A stretch of 64,000 bases of DNA from Mycolicibacterium frederiksbergense (lineage in GTDB: Bacteria; Actinomycetota; Actinomycetes; Mycobacteriales; Mycobacteriaceae). Under the pieces are notes generated by a model. The model did not search any database and was not told the DNA's origin. It was given only the letters and a program-made list of their open reading frames with translations. This document shows, one piece after another, positions 59,594-64,000 of the stretch. A program made the position numbers and the translations under genes. Every line of letters begins with the position of its first letter. Position 1 is the stretch's first letter. The DNA lies in the NCBI RefSeq assembly GCF_012223425.1, contig NZ_CP038799.1, forward strand, positions 4,882,249-4,946,248, read 5' to 3'.

Positions 59594-61089
59594 TCGCGCT
59601 GACGCTGGCCCGGGTTGCCGAGATCGTCGGTGGGGAACTGACCGATATCACCCCCGCAGAGGCCGCAACGGTCCGCATCACCGGCACCGTCGAGTTCGAC
59701 TCGCGGGCGGTGACCCCCGGTGGGCTGTTCCTGGCCCTGCCGGGCGCCCGCTCCGATGGCCACGACTTCGCGGCCGGGGCCATCGCTTCGGGGGCGGTGG
59801 CCGTGCTGGCCGCGCGCCCGGTCGGCGTGCCCGCGATCGTGGTGCCCGCGGTCGCGGCCGCCGATACCGCGTCGGGCGCGCTGGAACACGATGACGCCGC
59901 AGGGTCCGGTGCCGCGGTGCTGGCCGCGCTGGCCAAGCTCGCCGCCGCGGTGGCCGCCGAGTTGGTGGCCGGGGGCCTGCGCATCATCGGGGTCACCGGG
60001 TCGTCGGGCAAGACCTCGACCAAGGATCTGCTGGCCGCGGTGCTGGCACCGCTCGGCGAGGTGGTGGCCCCGCCGGGTTCGTTCAACAATGAGCTCGGCC
60101 ACCCGTGGACCGTGTTGCGGTGCACCACCGACACCGACTTCCTGATCCTGGAGATGTCGGCGCGCCATCCCGGCAACATCGCTGCACTGGCCTCCATCGC
60201 GACCCCGTCCATCGGTGTGGTGCTCAACGTCGGCACCGCCCATCTCGGTGAGTTCGGCTCACGGGAGATCATCGCGGCCACCAAATCGGAGCTGCCGCAA
60301 GCCGTTCCGTCCTCCGGCGTGGTGGTGCTGAACGCGGATGATTCGGCGGTCGCCGCGATGGCCGACAAGACCGCGGCGCGGGTGGTGCGGGTATCACGCA
60401 GCAGCGGTGCCGACGTCTGGTCGGCCGACGAGCGTCTCGACGAGCTGGCGCGCCCGCGCTTCACGTTGCATGCCGGCGACGGTGCGGTCGACATCGCGCT
60501 GGCGGTGCACGGCGAACATCAGGTGTCCAATGCGCTGTGCGCCGCGGCGGTCGCGCTCGAATGCGGGGCGACGCTGCAGCAGGTGGCCGACGCGCTGGCC
60601 GCGGCCGGTCCGGTGTCGGCGCGCCGGATGCATGTCAGCACCCGCGCCGACGGCGTCACCATCATCAACGACGCCTACAACGCCAACCCGGATTCGATGA
60701 TGGCCGGGCTGAAGGCGCTGGCCTGGATGGCGCGTGAGTCCGTCGCGAGGACAGGCCGGAAACGCCGTAGCTGGGCCGTCCTGGGTGAGATGGGCGAGCT
60801 CGGGGATGACGCGATATCCGAACACGATCGCATCGGCAGGTTCGCCGTGCGCTTAGATGTGTCTCGTCTGGTTGTCGTGGGAACCGGGAGACCGATGAGC
60901 GCCATGCTCCAGGGGGCGGTGATGGAAGGCTCGTGGGGCAGTGAAGCGGTGCTGGTTCCCGACGCCGACGCCGCGCTGGATGTGCTGAGGGCCGAACTGG
61001 CCGAGGGAGACGTTGTACTTGTGAAGGCCTCGAACGCCGCCGGACTCGGTGCGCTCGCCGATCTGCTCGCCGGGCAGGGGGATCGGTAG
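59590..61089 (+). CDS. murF: UDP-MurNAc-tripeptide:D-Ala-D-Ala ligase
   Basis: MurF (499 aa) adds D-Ala-D-Ala to complete the pentapeptide precursor. The ATP loop is GVTGSSGKTSTKDLLA, followed by PPGSFNNELGHPWT and NDAYNANPDSMMAGLKAL, all typical for the family. The ATG overlaps the murE stop as ATGA, so the two are coupled. mraY follows 2 bp later. Confidence 0.96.
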   Translation: MIALTLARVAEIVGGELTDITPAEAATVRITGTVEFDSRAVTPGGLFLALPGARSDGHDFAAGAIASGAVAVLAARPVGVPAIVVPAVAAADTASGALEHDDAAGSGAAVLAALAKLAAAVAAELVAGGLRIIGVTGSSGKTSTKDLLAAVLAPLGEVVAPPGSFNNELGHPWTVLRCTTDTDFLILEMSARHPGNIAALASIATPSIGVVLNVGTAHLGEFGSREIIAATKSELPQAVPSSGVVVLNADDSAVAAMADKTAARVVRVSRSSGADVWSADERLDELARPRFTLHAGDGAVDIALAVHGEHQVSNALCAAAVALECGATLQQVADALAAAGPVSARRMHVSTRADGVTIINDAYNANPDSMMAGLKALAWMARESVARTGRKRRSWAVLGEMGELGDDAISEHDRIGRFAVRLDVSRLVVVGTGRPMSAMLQGAVMEGSWGSEAVLVPDADAALDVLRAELAEGDVVLVKASNAAGLGALADLLAGQGDR

Positions 61090-61091
61090 CG

Positions 61092-62171
61092 GTGAAGCAG
61101 GTCCTGTTCGCGGTCGCGATCGCGCTGGCGGTCTCGATCATCCTGACGCCCGTGCTGATCCGGCTGTTCACCAAGCAGGGGTTCGGCCAGGAGATCCGTG
61201 AGGACGGCCCGCCCAGTCACCAGAAGAAACGCGGCACGCCGTCGATGGGCGGCGTCGCGATCATCACCGGCATCTGGGCGGGATACCTGGGCACCCACCT
61301 GGTGGGACTGGCGTTCAACGGTGAGGGTCCGTCCGCGTCCGGCCTGCTGGTTCTCGGGCTGGCGACCGCGCTGGCGATCGTCGGCTTCATCGACGACTCG
61401 ATCAAGATCCGCCGGTCCCGCAACCTGGGCCTGAACAAGACCGCCAAGACCGTCGGACAGCTGACCGCGGCGGTGCTGTTCGGCGTACTCGTGCTGCAGT
61501 TCAGCAATGCCGAGGGGCTGACGCCGGGCAGCGCCCAGCTGTCCTACGTGCGCGAGATCGCCACCGTCACGCTGGCCCCCCTGGTGTTCGTGCTGTTCGT
61601 GGTCGTGCTCGTCAGCGCGTGGTCCAACGCGGTCAATCTCACCGACGGACTGGACGGCCTTGCTGCCGGCGCGATGGCGATGGTCAGCGCCGCCTACGTG
61701 CTCATCACGTTCTGGCAGTACCGCAACGCGTGCGCGACCAGCCCCGGACTCGGCTGCTACAACGTGCGTGATCCGCTGGATCTGGCGTTGGTGGCCGCCG
61801 CGACCGCGGGTGCCTGCATCGGCTTTCTGTGGTGGAACGCGGCCCCGGCCAAGATCTTCATGGGCGATACCGGATCGTTGGCGCTGGGCGGCATCATCGC
61901 CGGCCTGTCGGTGACCAGCCGCACCGAGATCCTGGCTGTGGTGCTGGGTGCCCTCTTCGTCGCCGAGGTGACCTCGGTGGTGGTGCAGATCCTGGCTTTC
62001 CGCACGACCGGGCGTCGGGTGTTCAGGATGGCGCCGTTCCATCACCACTTCGAGTTGGTGGGCTGGGCGGAGACCACGGTGATCATCCGGTTCTGGCTGC
62101 TCACCGCGATCGCGTGTGGTCTGGGCGTCGCACTGTTCTATGGCGAGTGGCTTTCCATCGTCGGCGCTTAG
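61092..62171 (+). CDS. mraY: Phospho-MurNAc-pentapeptide transferase
   Basis: MraY (MurX in mycobacteria; 359 aa, about ten membrane helices) moves the phospho-MurNAc-pentapeptide to decaprenyl phosphate to make lipid I. Motifs: HQKKRGTPSMGG, the catalytic aspartates in GFIDDSIK and NLTDGLDGLA, and FRMAPFHHHFEL. The GTG at 61092 is 2 bp after the murF stop. The gene is intact to its C-terminus YGEWLSIVGA. The usual next gene, murD, is absent. Confidence 0.96.
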   Translation: MKQVLFAVAIALAVSIILTPVLIRLFTKQGFGQEIREDGPPSHQKKRGTPSMGGVAIITGIWAGYLGTHLVGLAFNGEGPSASGLLVLGLATALAIVGFIDDSIKIRRSRNLGLNKTAKTVGQLTAAVLFGVLVLQFSNAEGLTPGSAQLSYVREIATVTLAPLVFVLFVVVLVSAWSNAVNLTDGLDGLAAGAMAMVSAAYVLITFWQYRNACATSPGLGCYNVRDPLDLALVAAATAGACIGFLWWNAAPAKIFMGDTGSLALGGIIAGLSVTSRTEILAVVLGALFVAEVTSVVVQILAFRTTGRRVFRMAPFHHHFELVGWAETTVIIRFWLLTAIACGLGVALFYGEWLSIVGA

Positions 62172-62409
62172 GCGTCTCGTCGGCGCGTAGGCGCCGCGGC
62201 GGCGTTTCGCCGAGACCCGCGCAATGGCTGCTTTTGTGGCCGTCACAGCGACCGCTTTGCGTTTCTCGGATTAGCTGACCACCGTCGATCGGACCGTTAC
62301 CGCGACACGCCCCAGATATCCGCGCCGTCCGGCGCGGGACGGGGGAGGATTCTGGGGTGCAGGGGACTAGTGGGGCTGGCGTGACGCCTGTGACTCTTGT
62401 GAGCGGCGG
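62172..62409. other. Non-coding gap where murD is expected
   Basis: The 238 bp between mraY and ftsW contain no MurD segment in any of the three forward frames: no GTNGKTTT loop and no C-terminal domain. They hold an imperfect inverted repeat soon after the mraY stop (GTCTCG at 62174-62179 and CGAGAC near 62205-62210), a hairpin CGCGCCG/CGGCGCG near 62320-62335 enclosed by near-complementary CCCCAGA and TCTGGGG arms, and a 19-codon frame (62357-62413) ending across the ftsW start. Other gaps in this cluster are -4 to +46 bp. Confidence 0.8.
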
Positions 62410-64000
62410 GTGAACAATCTTCTGACCGCGGCGCGGTCGCGGTTGCGCCGTCCCGGCAAGTCCGGTGCCGATGAGGCCGCCGCCAAGAAACCCGCCACCA
62501 TCGCGGCGACCGAACAGCCACGCAGCCGCTTCGGTGTCTGGCTCAGCCGGCCGATGACATCGTTCCACCTGATCATCGCGGTGGCATCCATCCTGGTGAC
62601 GCTCGGACTGATCATGGTGCTCTCCGCATCGGGGGTCTACTCCTATGACGCCGGCGGCTCGCCGTGGACGGTGTTCCTGAAGCAGGTGGTCTGGACTCTC
62701 GTCGGTCTGGTGGCCTTCTATATCGCGCTGCGGATGCCGATCCGGATCATGCGCAAGCTGGCGTTCCCCGCCTTCGCGTTCACCATCGTCCTGCTGGTCC
62801 TGGTGCTGGTCCCCGGAATCGGCAAGATCGCCAACGGTTCCCGCGGCTGGTTCGTGTTCGGCGGGTTCTCCATGCAGCCCTCGGAGCTGGCCAAGATGGC
62901 CTTCGCCGTCTGGGGCGCACACCTGCTGGCCGCCCGCCGGATGGAGCAGGCCACGCTGCGCCAGATGCTGGTGCCCCTGTTGCCCGCGGCGGCGCTGGCG
63001 CTGACGCTGATCTTCATGCAGCCCGACCTCGGGCAGTCGGTGTCGCTGAGCATCATCCTGCTCGGCCTGCTCTGGTATGCGGGTCTGCCGCTGAAGTTGT
63101 TCGTGAGCACGGTGTCCGGCGCGGTGATCGCCGCCGGCATCCTCGCGGTGTCCGCCGGGTACCGATCGGCGCGTGTGCAGTCCTGGCTCAACCCGATGGC
63201 CGATGCCCAGGGCTCGGGATATCAGGCCCGGCAGGCGCGCTATGCGCTGGCCAACGGCGGGTTGTTCGGTGACGGCCTGGGCCAGGGCACCGCCAAGTAC
63301 AACTATCTGCCCAACGCCCACAACGACTTCATCTTCGCCATCATCGGCGAAGAGCTCGGCTATATCGGTGCCGCCGGGGTGCTGTGTCTGTTCGGCCTGT
63401 TCGCCTACACCGGTATGCGGATCGCCCGCCGCTCTGCCGATCCGTTCCTGCGCCTGCTCACCGCGACGGTGACAATGTGGGTGATCGGACAGGCCTTCAT
63501 CAACGTCGGCTACGTGGTGGGTCTGCTGCCGGTGACCGGGCTGCAGCTGCCACTCATCTCCGCCGGCGGAACATCGACCGCGACAACGATGCTCATCCTC
63601 GGCGTGATCACCAACGCGGCCAGACACGAACCCGAGGCGGTGGCCGCGCTGCGGGCCGGCCGCGATGACCGGGTCAACCGGCTGCTGCGACTGCCGCCGC
63701 CGGTGCCGTACGTGCCCAGCCGCCTCGAAGTGGCCCGCGACCGGCTGCGCACCAAGGAAGGTAAGACACCCGGCAAGGCCGTCAAGAAGGCACCGCCGAA
63801 GTCGCCCCCCAGGGCCGCCGCGAAGGCTTCGGGGAAGGCCGTCGCCAAGGCCTCCTCGAAGGCCTCCTCGAAGGCCAAGGCCAAGCAGCCCCGAAAGGCC
63901 CCGGCGGCCGATGCACGCCGAACTGCCCAGCCGGGCGAACGGACGGCACGGCGCGCAGGGCATCATGGAGAGGGCCGAAACGGCCGCCAGGGGCGAGGCC
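62410..64000 (+). CDS. ftsW: SEDS-family septal glycosyltransferase FtsW, partial at 3' end
   Basis: FtsW polymerises lipid II at the septum as partner of PbpB. About 530 residues are visible and the frame is still open at the window edge. Ten membrane helices follow the basic N-terminus; key segments include RGWFVFGGFSMQPSELAKMA, the catalytic-region MQPDLGQSVSL, NYLPNAHNDFIFAIIGEELG and LPLISAGGTSTA. The C-terminal tail is Lys/Ala/Ser-rich with short repeats (KASSKASSKAKAK). The GTG at 62410 is the only start after the in-frame stop at 62368. The ribosome binding site is weak. Confidence 0.95.
   Translation, partial: MNNLLTAARSRLRRPGKSGADEAAAKKPATIAATEQPRSRFGVWLSRPMTSFHLIIAVASILVTLGLIMVLSASGVYSYDAGGSPWTVFLKQVVWTLVGLVAFYIALRMPIRIMRKLAFPAFAFTIVLLVLVLVPGIGKIANGSRGWFVFGGFSMQPSELAKMAFAVWGAHLLAARRMEQATLRQMLVPLLPAAALALTLIFMQPDLGQSVSLSIILLGLLWYAGLPLKLFVSTVSGAVIAAGILAVSAGYRSARVQSWLNPMADAQGSGYQARQARYALANGGLFGDGLGQGTAKYNYLPNAHNDFIFAIIGEELGYIGAAGVLCLFGLFAYTGMRIARRSADPFLRLLTATVTMWVIGQAFINVGYVVGLLPVTGLQLPLISAGGTSTATTMLILGVITNAARHEPEAVAALRAGRDDRVNRLLRLPPPVPYVPSRLEVARDRLRTKEGKTPGKAVKKAPPKSPPRAAAKASGKAVAKASSKASSKAKAKQPRKAPAADARRTAQPGERTARRAGHHGEGRNGRQGRG

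Noticed and set aside
62172..62409. A degraded murD pseudogene between mraY and ftsW
   Set aside because: None of the three forward frames gives a MurD-like segment, and the length is far too short; it reads as ordinary non-coding DNA.
1..64000. tRNA or rRNA genes, insertion sequences, prophage, CRISPR arrays
   Set aside because: The intergenic regions are short and none shows tRNA arms, transposase motifs, terminal repeats of an IS, or spaced direct repeats.

Overview
The window is a stretch of chromosome from a GC-rich actinobacterium, almost certainly a Mycolicibacterium-type (environmental, probably rapid-growing) mycobacterium. Gene order follows, with few changes, the segment of the M. 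tuberculosis chromosome from about Rv2219 down to ftsW (Rv2154c). Differences from M. tuberculosis support an environmental species: selO and cobU sit in the cobalamin operon, there are no PE/PPE genes between pbpB and murE, and there is no Rv2172c homologue between lppM and idsA2. I saw no tRNA, rRNA, insertion sequence, prophage or CRISPR array.

Layout. 1-5.7 kb: the 5' part of a secreted amidohydrolase, then a left-pointing lipoate block (DUF4191 membrane protein, lipA, lipB, an SDR39U1-like protein, and the E2 acyltransferase sucB/dlaT that uses the lipoyl group). 5.8-12.8 kb: an unknown small protein, ephD, leucyl aminopeptidase, a class III adenylate cyclase, gcvT and ilvE. 12.8-17.3 kb: a left-pointing operon DUF3043-cobU-cobT-cobS-selO. 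17.3-22.5 kb: glycerate kinase, an A-type Fe-S carrier, a membrane-anchored protein, adenosine kinase, asnB. 22.6-30.7 kb: most of the bcc-aa3 respiratory supercomplex (ctaC, ctaF, then qcrB-qcrA-qcrC-ctaE on the other strand), with mmpS3 and a membrane protein between. 30.8-36.1 kb: trpD, a DEDDh/GIY-YIG nuclease, a small CxxC protein, an NlpC/P60 wall hydrolase and a lipoprotein zinc peptidase. 36.2-51.1 kb: lipid and lipoglycan genes (pimB, fadD15, two START-like proteins, an ArsA/Get3-like ATPase, a PlsC acyltransferase, a GT87 mannosyltransferase, mptA, idsA2) mixed with RNase AS, aroG and pknL with its divergent partner. 51.3-53.2 kb: lppM, a GNAT protein, DUF3040. 53.4 kb to the end: the division and cell wall (dcw) cluster mraZ-rsmH-ftsL-pbpB-murE-murF-mraY-ftsW.

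The most notable points are these. (1) murD is missing from its usual place between mraY and ftsW; 238 bp of apparently non-coding DNA is there instead. (2) Two genes (35358 and 40125) have no ATG, GTG or TTG that would keep their lipobox or Walker A motif, which points to CTG starts. (3) At least fifteen genes have a TANNNT-type -10 hexamer exactly 6-7 nt before the start codon, the arrangement of leaderless transcripts, including several divergent pairs. (4) Phased MraZ boxes and a textbook intrinsic terminator mark the head of the dcw cluster. (5) A conserved block of START-like proteins, a Get3-like ATPase, a cysteine-containing small protein and an acyltransferase could be an undescribed lipid or cargo handling module. 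Homologies are from memory and motif reading; no database search was run.
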